A stretch of DNA of 47,290 nucleotides from Mastigocoleus testarum BC008 (lineage in GTDB: Bacteria; Cyanobacteriota; Cyanobacteriia; Cyanobacteriales; Nostocaceae): NCBI RefSeq assembly GCF_001456025.1, contig NZ_LMTZ01000123.1, positions 34,594-81,883 on the forward strand. Reading direction: 5' to 3'. The position numbers and the translations under genes are program-made. A model generated the notes under the pieces. The model saw only the letters and a program-made list of their open reading frames with translations, searched no databases and had not been told where the DNA came from. Position 1 is the stretch's first letter, and each line of letters starts with the position of its first letter. Shown here one piece after another: positions 8,672 through 17,999 of the stretch.

Positions 8672-9742
8672 TCAAGGATAAAAACCCAACTTAGGTAAAC
8701 CTTGAGTTTCTTCCCAACCCATCATGATGTTAAAACACTGAATTGCTTGTCCGGCTTTGCCTTTTATGAGGTTATCAATCACTGACATCACGATCGCGCG
8801 CCCAGTACGGGAATCAACTTCAATGCCTATATAACAAAGGTTACTACCTCCAGCCCATTTTGTTTGGGGGTAAATTCCGGGTTCGCAAATATTTACCCAA
8901 GGGCAGTTACGATAAAAAGCTCTGTAAATGGTGATCAAGTCATCTCTTACTAAACCTGGATCCCTTAGTCTGGCATATACCGTCGCTAAAACTCCTCTGA
9001 CCATGGGAATTAGGTGAGGAGTAAACTGCACAGTAATTTCATGACGTGCTAATTCACTACAAACCTGCTCTATCTCTGGTGTATGCCGATGGTGGGCAAT
9101 TCCGTAGGCTGTGAGGGAATTATCTGCTTCTGCTAATAGTAATTCTGTACTTGGATTTCTTCCTCCACTGGAAGTACCTGATTTCGCATCAATAATCGCA
9201 GTCTCTGGTACGATTAAACCCTGTTTAAGAAGGGGAGAAAGGGCTAATAAACTGGCAGTAGGATCGCAACCCGGACAACCAATTAATTGAGCTTCAGAAA
9301 TGCGATCGCGATAAAGTTCTGGCAACCCATAAACTGCATTTTCTGCAACGGAAGTATCATGTCTTTCCTTCCCATACCATCGGGTGTATACTGTCAGATC
9401 GCTAAATCGGTAGTCGGCGCTCAAGTCAATTACTTTACAACCCTTGTCTAATAATTGAGGTACCATCTGGCAAGCTAAACCATTTGGTAGAGAAAGAAAT
9501 ACAGCTTCACACTTCCTGGCAATTTTATCCAATTCTGGAGGCTCAATGGATAAATCTACAACATGAGATAAATGCGGATAAATATCCCCAAAACTTTTAC
9601 CGTTAACATTTCCAGAACTCTTGTCCCCACCCAAGTAAACTATTTCTACCTGTGGGTGGTCAATTAGTAATCGAATCAACTGTACTCCGCCATAGCCTGA
9701 CGCGCCAATAACTCCTACAGGTACGCGCCGAAAATTACCCAT
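8672..9742 (-). CDS. argC: N-acetyl-gamma-glutamyl-phosphate reductase
   Basis: Third step of arginine synthesis: NADPH-dependent reduction of N-acetylglutamyl phosphate to the semialdehyde. 356 residues, class-1 ArgC length. The N-terminal Rossmann fold starts with VGVIGASGYGGVQLIRLL. The catalytic Cys lies in GCPGCDPTASLL (about residues 152-163). Other family marks are IDAKSGTSSGGR, AYGIAHHRHTPEIEQ and the C-terminal GKAGQAIQCFNIMMG. The family motif after the catalytic Cys is normally Tyr (GCYPT); here it is Asp (codon GAT, one base from TAT). The rest of the protein is intact, so it is probably functional, but this substitution deserves checking. It is convergent with eno across an STRR array. 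Confidence 0.95.
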   Translation of the reverse strand: MGNFRRVPVGVIGASGYGGVQLIRLLIDHPQVEIVYLGGDKSSGNVNGKSFGDIYPHLSHVVDLSIEPPELDKIARKCEAVFLSLPNGLACQMVPQLLDKGCKVIDLSADYRFSDLTVYTRWYGKERHDTSVAENAVYGLPELYRDRISEAQLIGCPGCDPTASLLALSPLLKQGLIVPETAIIDAKSGTSSGGRNPSTELLLAEADNSLTAYGIAHHRHTPEIEQVCSELARHEITVQFTPHLIPMVRGVLATVYARLRDPGLVRDDLITIYRAFYRNCPWVNICEPGIYPQTKWAGGSNLCYIGIEVDSRTGRAIVMSVIDNLIKGKAGQAIQCFNIMMGWEETQGLPKLGFYP

Positions 9743-10295
9743 GATATGAAATCCTTAATCAGTAGTTGGTTAACTTGTTGACTTGCTGCTTTTTTCTCAA
9801 CCGTTCGCCAACCTTTTGTCTGGTAGATGCTGATTAGGAAAACGGCTGATAAATATAGCAGAATTCAGGAGTCAGAAGACAGGAGTCAGGAGTAGGGTGT
9901 ATTTTACGACTGAATTCCAGCTTTTGCTCTGTACCTTTGTGACTCCCAATCTGCGATAAATTTCCTTAATAAATATCCCTGAGGTTTTTGCCGGGGTTGT
10001 AGTTTTCAGTTTCTTGAAGGAGGAGGTCGGAAAACATCTGGGTCGCCCGACTGTGTTTGCTTATTATGCTCAGCCACGAAAAGTATTTTCAAAACCTAAT
10101 CCCAAGAATTAATTGTCAATTGTGATTTTAATGAACTTTGCCCCATGGTATTAGAAATGAAGTTTTGCCGCTTCATCTCAAAGTCATGTTATCGAATCAT
10201 TGCTATTTTGCTTCCATAGTCAACCAAAGAAGCTACAATAAACGAATAAGTTTTTGTTAAAAAAGTTTACATTCGTCGGTCGCTGGAAATAGTAA
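9743..10295. other. intergenic region between argC and ribBA
   Basis: 553 bp holding the divergent control regions of argC and ribBA. A GC-rich patch at about 9980-10075 (GGAGGAGGTCGG ... GGGTCGCCCGAC) stands out against AT-rich surroundings and could be structured. I found no FMN riboswitch (no RFN-type conserved helices recognised) ahead of ribBA. No credible ORF. Confidence 0.4.
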
Positions 10296-11978
10296 GTGTC
10301 GCAGTCTAAGACTACCTTTAATCAAAATTTTGAGTTTGACTCTATAGAATCCGCTTTATCTGACCTGAAAGCTGGTCGCATTATTGTGGTTGTCGATGAC
10401 GAAAATCGTGAAAATGAAGGCGACTTAATTTGCGCTGCTCAATTTGCGACGCCAGACACCATAAATTTTATGGCGGTGGAAGCACGGGGGTTAATTTGTT
10501 TGTCAATGACAGGCGATCGTCTAGACCAACTAGATTTGCCATTGATGGTAACTAATATTACCGATCCCAATCAAACTGCTTTTACTGTTAGTATTGATGC
10601 CTCTCCTGAATTAGGTGTAACCACCGGGATTTCTGCAGAAGACCGTGCCCGGACAATTCAAATTGCCCTCAATCCTGCTACCAAACCAGAAGATTTACGC
10701 CGTCCCGGACATATTTTTCCTCTGCGTGCAAAGAAAGGTGGGGTACTTAAACGGGCAGGACATACAGAAGCGGCTGTAGATTTATCTCGATTAGCAGGGT
10801 TATATCCTGCAGGGGTAATTTGTGAGATTCAGAACCCTGACGGTTCGATGGCGCGATTACCAGAGTTAATTGAATATGCTTCTAGACATCAGCTAAAAAT
10901 AATTAGCATTGCCGATTTAATTAGTTATCGTCTGCAACATGATCGCTTAATTATTCGAGAAACCGTTGCTGAATTACCAACCCAGTTTGGTTTATTCAAA
11001 ATCTACGCCTATCGTCACACCCTAGATAACTCAGAGCATGTCGCGATTGTTAAAGGTGACCCAGAACAGTTTGAAAAACAACCTGTAATGGTAAGAATGC
11101 ATTCGGAATGTTTAACTGGGGATGCTATTGGTTCTTTGCGCTGTGACTGTCGGATGCAACTCCAAGCAGCATTAAAAATGATTGAGGATGCAGGGCAAGG
11201 CGTTGTGGTATACCTACGTCAAGAAGGTAGGGGTATCGGTTTAATTAATAAGCTCAAGGCTTACTCTTTGCAGGATCTTGGTCTCGATACAGTGGAAGCA
11301 AACAAACGTTTGGGATTTCCTGCTGACTTGCGCGATTATGGTATGGGGGCACAAATCCTTATGGACTTGGGTGTCCATAAAATGCGTTTGATTACTAATA
11401 ATCCCCGTAAGATTGCCGGTGTTAAGGGCTATGGTCTAGAAGTTGTTGACAGAGTACCGTTGCTGATTGAATCAAACGACTACAATTCAATTTATTTAGC
11501 AACTAAGGCGAAAAAACTAGGTCACATGCTGCTGCAAACTTACTTGGTTACAGTAGCACTCCATTGGCAAGATAACCCAGAAGCAATTACGGAACGCTAC
11601 GAGCGTTTGGAAAAATTACGACATTTAGCAAAAATTAACCACTTATTATTGCAAGAAGAAGCACGTCCGGTAGCAAATGCTTTGTTTGATAAACCCTCAT
11701 TAATCGTCCATTTGGGTTTCGATCAAGCTAATATTGCTAGTCCTGATTGGTATCAACAACAAGGTCACCCTTATATTCAAGCAATTGGTGCAATTCTCGA
11801 TCAATTGGTTAATTTACCTTACATTCAAAAATTAGAATTTCTGATTTCCTCAGGAGTAGATCCCCTAAGTTATTTGCAGGTGGGCTTAGATCGATATCAT
11901 TTCCCTGAGGGTACTTTACCTTCTTCGATTTGCTGCGAACGCTTAGAAACTCAGAAAATTTATAGTTTTGGCGAGTAG
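10296..11978 (+). CDS. ribBA: bifunctional DHBP synthase / GTP cyclohydrolase II
   Basis: Makes both precursors of riboflavin: RibB turns ribulose 5-phosphate into 3,4-dihydroxy-2-butanone 4-phosphate, and RibA opens GTP. The N-terminal half (about 15-215) carries the RibB acidic motif DDENRENEGD, and RPGHIFPLRAKKGGVLKRAGHTEAAVDL. The RibA half (about 225-420) has the zinc cysteines in CLTGDAIGSLRCDC, the catalytic RQEGRGIGL, and TNNPRKI. A further 140 residues follow (about 420-560), an extension common in cyanobacterial RibBA whose role is unknown. It starts at GTG 10296 (MSQSKTTF), with a modest GGAAATAG upstream. No riboswitch was recognised. Confidence 0.96.
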   Translation: MSQSKTTFNQNFEFDSIESALSDLKAGRIIVVVDDENRENEGDLICAAQFATPDTINFMAVEARGLICLSMTGDRLDQLDLPLMVTNITDPNQTAFTVSIDASPELGVTTGISAEDRARTIQIALNPATKPEDLRRPGHIFPLRAKKGGVLKRAGHTEAAVDLSRLAGLYPAGVICEIQNPDGSMARLPELIEYASRHQLKIISIADLISYRLQHDRLIIRETVAELPTQFGLFKIYAYRHTLDNSEHVAIVKGDPEQFEKQPVMVRMHSECLTGDAIGSLRCDCRMQLQAALKMIEDAGQGVVVYLRQEGRGIGLINKLKAYSLQDLGLDTVEANKRLGFPADLRDYGMGAQILMDLGVHKMRLITNNPRKIAGVKGYGLEVVDRVPLLIESNDYNSIYLATKAKKLGHMLLQTYLVTVALHWQDNPEAITERYERLEKLRHLAKINHLLLQEEARPVANALFDKPSLIVHLGFDQANIASPDWYQQQGHPYIQAIGAILDQLVNLPYIQKLEFLISSGVDPLSYLQVGLDRYHFPEGTLPSSICCERLETQKIYSFGE

Positions 11979-12098
11979 TTGAGCTTAGTAAGTTTTCTTG
12001 CTGTGGTACTGAGTCACACCTGCGGTGTTCATCCGTTAGTATGCTTTCAAACGTGCTCATCATAGTATCTATTTTTATGAAATAGATATCAGAAAGAA

Positions 12099-12127
12099 AT
12101 AGAGATGTAGCTGTGCTATGTCTCTAT
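12099..12127. repeat. diverged 28-bp palindrome family member
   Basis: ATAGAGATGTAGC (12099-12111) mirrors GCTATGTCTCTAT (12115-12127) with two mismatched pairs. It lies between the convergent ribBA and amidase genes, where it could act as a hairpin in either transcript. Confidence 0.55.
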
Positions 12128-12134
12128 AAATGAA

Positions 12135-12192
12135 ACAAAAACAACTCAAACAAGAATAAATTCAACAAAAATAAACTCAACAAAAATAAATA
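12135..12192. repeat. 15-bp minisatellite, ATAAATTCAACAAAA type
   Basis: About three to four degenerate 15-bp units (AATAAATTCAACAAA, AATAAACTCAACAAA, AATAAATAAAATT) sit just downstream of the amidase stop. The ATAAATTCA core is shared with repeats inside the DUF4350 and TauE genes. Confidence 0.55.
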
Positions 12193-12195
12193 AAA

Positions 12196-13320
12196 TTAGG
12201 CAGGATCGTAAATTTCTATCTGGCGTTTTACAGCTTCCTGTTCTTGTTTCTGAGAACTTGCTAGCACAGGTTGGCGATACTGATGTAATAAATCGAAAAA
12301 CTTATTAAAATCAAAACTCCTGGGATCAATTCTTTGACCGGAACGATCTACTGCATAGTGTGTAGTAATACGTTCGTCAGGAATATCACTTTGAGCTAGT
12401 AACCAAGCGAGAGATTTGTATTGCAGATCGGTATAGCCGCTATGGGTTTTATAAGAATATTTACCATGAGCTTCGACTGGTGTTTCTAAAGAAACATGGT
12501 AAGCAAAGTTATTTACTGACGGCGGTAGATTTGGATTTGTTTTAACCGTTTCTATACCATTACTTCCCTCAAAAACTGAGTTTCCCGCACCGTAAGCACG
12601 TTTTTCTGGAGGGACTAAATATACTACGGTTCCATCTAACGTAATTAAAGCGTGGTAGCTAACTTGTTGACTATCATTAGTATGGTGAGTTTTGAAAGTA
12701 TTAATCGCACTGGATGCAGAATTACTAGTTTCATGAATTACCACGATTGGTTGATGTCGGAGAGGTAATCCATTCACATCAACTGGGTAGCGATCGCCAT
12801 AGTTACTTGGATCTGCCAAAGCAATTGTATATTTCGGCTTGTATTCCTGAAAATATTGTGTGGTTTGATATTTGATTGTAGGTAACTGCTGGACTTGACT
12901 TCTATTTTGGTTGTAATATTTATTTTTCTCGTAGGATTTATTTTGCTCGTAAGATTTATTTTCCTGCTGAGATAATTTTTGTTTATTTGATATTTTATTT
13001 TCAGTTATCTTATTGTCAGTACGAGAATTATCAATAGGTTTGTTTTGTTTTAATTTATTCTCTGAAGATTTTACTTTTAAATTAGGATTATTTGCTGAAT
13101 TCGACGATATGTTATCTTTTGGTGCTTCTTTCTTTCGAATTGGATGAGAAAAAAGCTGTGTTTGTGAAGGATTCCAAGCTGTTTCTATTGTATTTTGTGG
13201 CTGAACTTCTGCTATTTTTTCTTCTGTCTTACTTTTATTCCCCACCAGAACAGCTAGAAGCAAAGAAGTTATTAATAAACTGATAATTAATAATCTTTTT
13301 AACCAAATATTAAAATTCAT
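12196..13320 (-). CDS. N-acetylmuramoyl-L-alanine amidase (Amidase_2), membrane-anchored
   Basis: Peptidoglycan amidase of the PGRP/AmpD fold. An N-terminal membrane anchor (about 8-27, LKRLLIISLLITSLLLAVLV) points to the periplasm. It is followed by about 130 residues of Asn/Lys/Gln/Ser-rich low complexity with hexapeptide repeats (NKSYEQ, NKSYEK, NKYYNQ), a likely flexible linker. The catalytic domain (about 165-360) has VVIHETSNS and a late THYAVDRSGQRIDPRSFD, where zinc-binding and catalytic His residues of this fold lie. It could serve septal or cell-junction wall remodelling in filaments, but nothing in the context proves it. The low-complexity part is AT-rich and its DNA repeats in 18-bp steps. 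Confidence 0.85.
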   Translation of the reverse strand: MNFNIWLKRLLIISLLITSLLLAVLVGNKSKTEEKIAEVQPQNTIETAWNPSQTQLFSHPIRKKEAPKDNISSNSANNPNLKVKSSENKLKQNKPIDNSRTDNKITENKISNKQKLSQQENKSYEQNKSYEKNKYYNQNRSQVQQLPTIKYQTTQYFQEYKPKYTIALADPSNYGDRYPVDVNGLPLRHQPIVVIHETSNSASSAINTFKTHHTNDSQQVSYHALITLDGTVVYLVPPEKRAYGAGNSVFEGSNGIETVKTNPNLPPSVNNFAYHVSLETPVEAHGKYSYKTHSGYTDLQYKSLAWLLAQSDIPDERITTHYAVDRSGQRIDPRSFDFNKFFDLLHQYRQPVLASSQKQEQEAVKRQIEIYDPA

Positions 13321-13985
13321 CTTTATTAAGATTAATATGGCTATTTTTCTAATATTATTGCTTTTGTTTCTATGAAGATAGGTTAATCTTATACCTCAGA
13401 AAAATCTCTAGGTAGCATAAATTTATTATTCGTTTTTTAACTCGTTTTGATTATGATTTTATTTTAATCTCACCTAAGTAAATGTAAAAAGAAATACTCA
13501 AAAAAACTGTAAATTATTTATATAAAAATAAAATTATTTTGTAATATAGACTGTCAACTATGTATATTAACACACAAAATTAGATGCAAAATATTTATCA
13601 AGAAACCTTAAATAAATAAAACTTGCTGTTCGCGTAGCGTTAGCTAAAAAAGTTTTTTCCAAAACATGAGGAATTAGGAGCTAGGAGAAGAATAGACCGC
13701 CCATGCGCGGCGTAAAGTCACCTAACGAATCTAAACATTAATATATGGCACTAATATATAGCACTACGTAATAATCTTAGGACATTGGTAAATCTGGCAA
13801 AGCTTTGATGTGCAAGCTTTTTACTTCTTACTTGCGCTTAGCGCTATAGTGGGGTGTATGCACAGAAGAATAGTGTAGAGAATTTGTGCACTACATAGAT
13901 TTTGACTGACCATTAATCCTTGGAACGACACACCTTCTGATGTGAGCAAAGCCTATAGATAGCTGCCCCGGAGGTTAATATAACA
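13321..13985. other. intergenic region, 665 bp
   Basis: AT-rich, with no credible ORF or RNA gene. It holds fragments of interspersed repeats: GTTCGCGTAGCGTTAGCT near 13628, TATGGCACTAATATATAGCACTA near 13745, and CGCTTAGCGC near 13835. The amidase promoter should lie at the left end. Confidence 0.4.
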
Positions 13986-14555
13986 TTATTTGATTTTCAG
14001 AGACTTTTTAGTAACAGTGTAACCAGTTGTAACCCAGAGTAAAGCTCTTGCACCGTCACGAATTGATGTCGCAACAGGTTCGGACTGTTTTCGGGAAGGA
14101 ACTGGTACCGCTTTAAAATTAATTCCTCTGCTACCCAATATAATCTCGCCGATGACTTTAGCCCGGCCCATATGGTATTTAGAGGTAATTAAATAGATAC
14201 TTCTTATCCCGCGCCTTTCTAGATCGTCAACCAATGTTGTGAAGTTACTAACCGTATCCACTGCTTCATGATCCAGATAGAGACGTTTTACATCAACTCC
14301 AGCTTTAACAAATACTTGCTTTGTAGCTCCGTTGGGACTTCCGCCAGAAATTAAAATTGGTAAATTGGGATATTTACGAGCAAAGCCAGCGGTAAATTTT
14401 TCGCGTTCTAGTTTTCTAGTCGAACCACCTAATACTAAAATCGCTTGGGGTTGAATCAAATTATTACGAATCTCTTTGTATCCCCATAGTGATAGCAACA
14501 TGAGGAAAAGTAAGGGAAGTTGGAAAGAAAGAACGTTAGGAAGTTTTTTATTCAA
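13986..14555 (-). CDS. YdcF family protein (DUF218)
   Basis: 189 residues. A hydrophobic N-terminal segment (about 10-26) is a membrane anchor or signal. The DUF218 domain follows with its typical marks: AILVLGGS (about 38-45), the ARKYPNLPILISGGSP block, SNFTTLVDDLERRGIRSIYLITSKYHMGRA, and a late conserved acidic/His region. The family includes YdcF and SanA/ElyC, which affect envelope or wall-precursor metabolism; the biochemical activity is unsettled. It starts at ATG 14555. Confidence 0.8.
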   Translation of the reverse strand: MNKKLPNVLSFQLPLLFLMLLSLWGYKEIRNNLIQPQAILVLGGSTRKLEREKFTAGFARKYPNLPILISGGSPNGATKQVFVKAGVDVKRLYLDHEAVDTVSNFTTLVDDLERRGIRSIYLITSKYHMGRAKVIGEIILGSRGINFKAVPVPSRKQSEPVATSIRDGARALLWVTTGYTVTKKSLKIK

Positions 14556-14998
14556 GGTTCTATAACTTCAGCCTATCCAAGGTTTTTAGATCGCGAGCAA
14601 AGCTCGGCAAATAGTCTTAAGTATATAAAATATGAGCCTAATTGACTAAGGTGTTTAACCCCTGACAATAATTGATTTATATAAAGTAGAAACTAAGAAA
14701 ATAGACACTGACTGGAAATATTAAATATCCAGTAGCGTTAATAACTTCATTCTTGAACAGCAAAATTACGGTAAATTCAGCCTTAAATGACAAGCTCAAG
14801 TTTACCTAATATCAACTGCCAAGAGTATTTCACAAGTTCAAACGATTTTCAATAACCGCACCCTACAAGATTGAATTTAAATCAAATTGAGCGCCAAACA
14901 ATTATCGAAATAAATACACGAATGAGGTACCCAATTGTATCGACAATTGGAATCATAATGAAGTTTGGAAAACTACTTTATTTGATTTTTCTTCACTA
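14556..14998. other. intergenic region before tRNA-Arg
   Basis: 443 bp, AT-rich. I see no gene; a short frame running 14871-15200 through the tRNA is not credible. Since the tRNA is on the minus strand, its 3' trailer lies here. Confidence 0.4.
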
Positions 14999-15072
14999 CG
15001 GGACTGGCCAGATTCGAACCGGCGACCTACCGCTTAGGAGGCGGTTGCTCTATCCAGCTGAGCTACAGCCCC
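14999..15072 (-). tRNA. tRNA-Arg (CCT anticodon)
   Basis: Read on the minus strand from 15072: acceptor GGGGCTG pairs with CAGTCCC at the 3' side (one G-U), discriminator G at 14999. The D arm is GCTCAGCTGGATAGAGC, the anticodon stem ACCGC/GCGGT encloses loop CTCCTAA (anticodon CCT, reading AGG), and the T arm contains GGTTCGAATC. 74 nt; CCA is not encoded. All cloverleaf helices are visible. Confidence 0.97.
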
Positions 15073-15117
15073 AATTACTATCACACTTAACTACTATCAC
15101 GCTTAATATAATAGCAC

Positions 15118-16278
15118 TTAAGATGAAGATGACCATGGGTCATTCCAAGAGCCGCCGCCTATTTCTAATCCACACAAGGAACTGCGTGCCGTCAGGATAG
15201 TTTTTATTTTTTTACTATTTATTTCTCGCAATTCTAATCCTAATTTCCCTTGCATGGTATCGCGACAGCAAAATATCAAGCCATCTTGTGTCGGTGCGCG
15301 TAGTGGAGTTCCGGGCAAATCAGTCGTTCCAATTAACTTTATCTCGTAGTTGTCGTTTTTGGCACTCATTTCCCATTTACCCCAAGGTTGAATATCCCAA
15401 GTTACATGGGAATTCCAAGGAACAAATTCATAGAATTTCCCTTGGTAATGTAAGCCAATCATGGCGACAGATTCCATCCACCACAAAACGCCACGTTTTC
15501 CACCACCTGCTGTTAATGCTAAGTCGGATTCGTTGTCAAAACTATTACAGTTCAGCCAAAACCATTTTTGAGGAAAAGCACCACCCCAATTTTTTTCGCC
15601 GTAGGCTGGAGCGTCAGTAAATTCATAGAGTTTACCATTCCAGTCTATTACACCACTGGCTAAGCCATGGGCCATCAAAATTTGCCAACCCGGTTCAAAT
15701 ATTTGTAAAAATGATAGCCATCCAGCAGTTGATTGTTGAATATTCCCTTGGTTACCCCAGCCATACACTGGTTTGATTTCGTACTCCCAGTAGCAGTAAT
15801 TATTCGTGCTGCGATCGCGAATTAAACCCTGATTTAAGGTTGCTGTTGCTTGATATCCTTCTTTGATATGATTTTTAAATTCTTCGGGGGAAAGATAACA
15901 GGGTTTTGAAGAATTATTTTTTGAGGTAATATTTCTTGACCCCATAGTTCTGAAACCTGTATTGCTCGGGTAAAAATCTGTTTTTCCCCAGTGACCCAAA
16001 GCTAGTACATCAGGACTTCCCCAAAATTGATTCACATTAGGAAATGTTCGTACTAAATATTCATCATTGGGTCCAAGAATTTGTGCTCCACCACCACTGT
16101 GCTCTTGATCGCCAATGGGATCTTCTATGGAGTACATGAAAGCAAAAGTTTGCTTCTCTGTAGGTAAAGTAACGCGGTAATACCAACCTTCAAAGAATCG
16201 GCGAGCAGTACCGTCCCAATGATAACCACTATGAGGTGTTTGAGTTGACAATAAGGAAGCTGTGAAAGGAACTATCAT
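15118..16278 (-). CDS. tocopherol cyclase
   Basis: Homologue of plant VTE1 and Synechocystis Slr1737, which closes the chromanol ring of tocopherol precursors (for example 2,3-dimethyl-5-phytylbenzoquinol to gamma-tocopherol), giving membrane antioxidants. 386 residues. Family marks include the start TPHSGYHWDGTARRFFEGWYYRV, FAFMYSIEDP, WGGAFPQKWFWLNCN, and the C-terminal CGLEIGGGSW. The enzyme is thylakoid- or plastoglobule-associated. The C-terminus ends in a Ser run (SSSS). Its 5' end faces the J-domain gene with only about 40 bp between the starts, so the two promoters must overlap or lie inside genes. Confidence 0.93.
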   Translation of the reverse strand: MIVPFTASLLSTQTPHSGYHWDGTARRFFEGWYYRVTLPTEKQTFAFMYSIEDPIGDQEHSGGGAQILGPNDEYLVRTFPNVNQFWGSPDVLALGHWGKTDFYPSNTGFRTMGSRNITSKNNSSKPCYLSPEEFKNHIKEGYQATATLNQGLIRDRSTNNYCYWEYEIKPVYGWGNQGNIQQSTAGWLSFLQIFEPGWQILMAHGLASGVIDWNGKLYEFTDAPAYGEKNWGGAFPQKWFWLNCNSFDNESDLALTAGGGKRGVLWWMESVAMIGLHYQGKFYEFVPWNSHVTWDIQPWGKWEMSAKNDNYEIKLIGTTDLPGTPLRAPTQDGLIFCCRDTMQGKLGLELREINSKKIKTILTARSSLCGLEIGGGSWNDPWSSSS

Positions 16279-16319
16279 AGAAAAAGATTAACAAGATTGA
16301 TTATTATTATTTCCCCTAT

Positions 16320-17036
16320 ATGAAAAAGCACCTGGATATAAAAAGTGCTTACTATATCTTGGGATTGGAACCAGGTGCATCTTTCGCCCAGGTTAAGCAA
16401 GCTTACCGTCAGTTAGTAAAGATTTGGCATCCTGACTGTTTTTCTGACCTCGATAAAAAACAACAAGCAGAGCAAAAAATTAAAACTATTAATGAGGCTT
16501 ACGAGTTACTCAAATCTTATCAAGCAGACTCATCCAATCGGCCCAAATTTTCTTCTCAGCAGCAAACAAATAAATCTCAAACAGATAAATCTAAACCTCA
16601 AACAGATACAACTCAATCGGGTAAAGAAGAAAAAAGTGAACCTCAAACAGAGAAAAAAACAACTAAAGTATATGTTTATCGTTCTAACGCCCAAACCTTT
16701 TATCAGTCAGGAGTAGATAAGGCTAATAGGGGCAGATACGAAGAGGCGATCGCAGATTTTACTAGAGCAATTCACCTCAACGCTCATTATGTTGAAGCAT
16801 ATAAATATCGTGCTTTTGTTTGTCATAAGTTGGGATACAAACATAGAGCTAATGCCGATTTAAATCAAGCTGCTAGGATCGAAGAAAATTTTCAATTTAA
16901 TCGAACTAAAAGCTCTAGTTCAGATTTAAACTCGACCTGGAGGGAAGCAGTACGTTATCGAAAGAAATCATTTCTAGAAAGATTATGGGATAACTTCAAA
17001 GCATTTTGGAAAAAATTTTTTTTGGGAAAATTTTAA
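16320..17036 (+). CDS. J-domain protein with TPR repeats
   Basis: 238 residues. An N-terminal J-domain (about 5-65) holds the essential HPD motif (KIWHPDCFSDLD), so it can stimulate an Hsp70 ATPase. A low-complexity Gln/Thr/Lys/Ser linker (about 78-120) is built from repeats such as SQTDKS, PQTDT and PQTEK. Two TPR units follow (about 128-195, FYQSGVDKANRGRYEEAIADFTRAI and AYKYRAFVCHKLGYKHRA). The C-terminus is basic and aromatic (LWDNFKAFWKKFFLG), possibly amphipathic and membrane-binding. It lacks the Gly/Phe and zinc domains of true DnaJ. The partner and client are unknown. Confidence 0.85.
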   Translation: MKKHLDIKSAYYILGLEPGASFAQVKQAYRQLVKIWHPDCFSDLDKKQQAEQKIKTINEAYELLKSYQADSSNRPKFSSQQQTNKSQTDKSKPQTDTTQSGKEEKSEPQTEKKTTKVYVYRSNAQTFYQSGVDKANRGRYEEAIADFTRAIHLNAHYVEAYKYRAFVCHKLGYKHRANADLNQAARIEENFQFNRTKSSSSDLNSTWREAVRYRKKSFLERLWDNFKAFWKKFFLGKF

Positions 17037-17064
17037 GTCTGGGAAATTGAGTAATTAATTTTAA

Positions 17065-17559
17065 TTAATCAGTTCGACAGCGTCTCTGGGTGTCAGTGCT
17101 ACACTCGATTCGCTGCTGACGTTTTCGAATAATAGTTTCTAAATTCGGTCTTCCAGTTAGAGCAAGTCGCCATTCAGCCCAAATACCATAAATGAGATTT
17201 GCGATTGCACCAATTATAGGTAATTTGGTAATTGCATAAACCCAACCCATTCCCAAAGCTTCATAAACGCGGCGAAAGACTTCCACATTTTTAATTACTG
17301 TACCGTCGGGTAATACTCCATGAATCCGTCCCATCGCAGCTTCAAAATCAACTCCACCATTTTCCTCTGGGTTGTAATCATCATCTGCAATATCTACAAA
17401 TGCTACTAAATTTCTCCCAGCATCGCGTTTTTGTAAAAAGTTAACTTCACGGACGCACAGGGGACATTGACCATCGTAAAGTAGCTTAATTTCCCATGAA
17501 GGTGAAGACTGATTCAAGTTTTGGTCTGAGTCATAGATGACAGTATTTGGTGAAGACAT
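17065..17559 (-). CDS. DCC-family thiol-disulfide oxidoreductase (DUF393)
   Basis: 164 residues. The motif LLYDGQCPLCVREVNFLQKRD (about 27-47) contains the D-x-x-C-x-x-C pattern (Asp, Cys-Pro-Leu-Cys) that names the DCC family, a thioredoxin-like redox fold. A later helical part (about 115-150) includes ITKLPIIGAIANLIYGIWAEWR. Substrates are not known. It is convergent with the J-domain gene (28 bp between stops). Confidence 0.85.
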   Translation of the reverse strand: MSSPNTVIYDSDQNLNQSSPSWEIKLLYDGQCPLCVREVNFLQKRDAGRNLVAFVDIADDDYNPEENGGVDFEAAMGRIHGVLPDGTVIKNVEVFRRVYEALGMGWVYAITKLPIIGAIANLIYGIWAEWRLALTGRPNLETIIRKRQQRIECSTDTQRRCRTD

Positions 17560-17999
17560 ATTTTTTCAGTCTGCTTAAACAGCACGCTTTTAAAAGTGAG
17601 GAAATATTCCTCACAATTAAATTGTCTCAAATTATTAAGGAAAATAAATAAAAATATCTAAATATATAGTTAAGTTACAAGTTTTTTGGGGTGAATTCTA
17701 GTTGTTTGTCCCATTAATTTTGAAATATTGAGATTGAGACTACATATTTCGAACTTCTCTTGGATAGATTTCGTGAAATATAAACAGAAGTTACCCAATT
17801 TACAAGTATTTAAACTGTTTTACAGCCTATTAATTTGAAAACTCACAATACAAGCAACCTACCAAAGGCTTGTAACTCATAGCTTATAGATTGCTCCCAA
17901 ACATATCTATAATTATCCATGACAAATATCTATACATAAATTGTTACAAATTTTAGTATGATGAAATCATAAGCAAAATGAGTATTTATTCTTATTCAC
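17560..17999. other. intergenic region upstream of ndhD
   Basis: 440 bp, very AT-rich, with no ORF or RNA gene recognised. It should carry the ndhD promoter and leader. No repeat of the families seen elsewhere was noticed here. Confidence 0.4.

Noticed and set aside
9743..10295. FMN riboswitch ahead of ribBA
   Set aside because: I looked for the conserved RFN helices and found none by eye.
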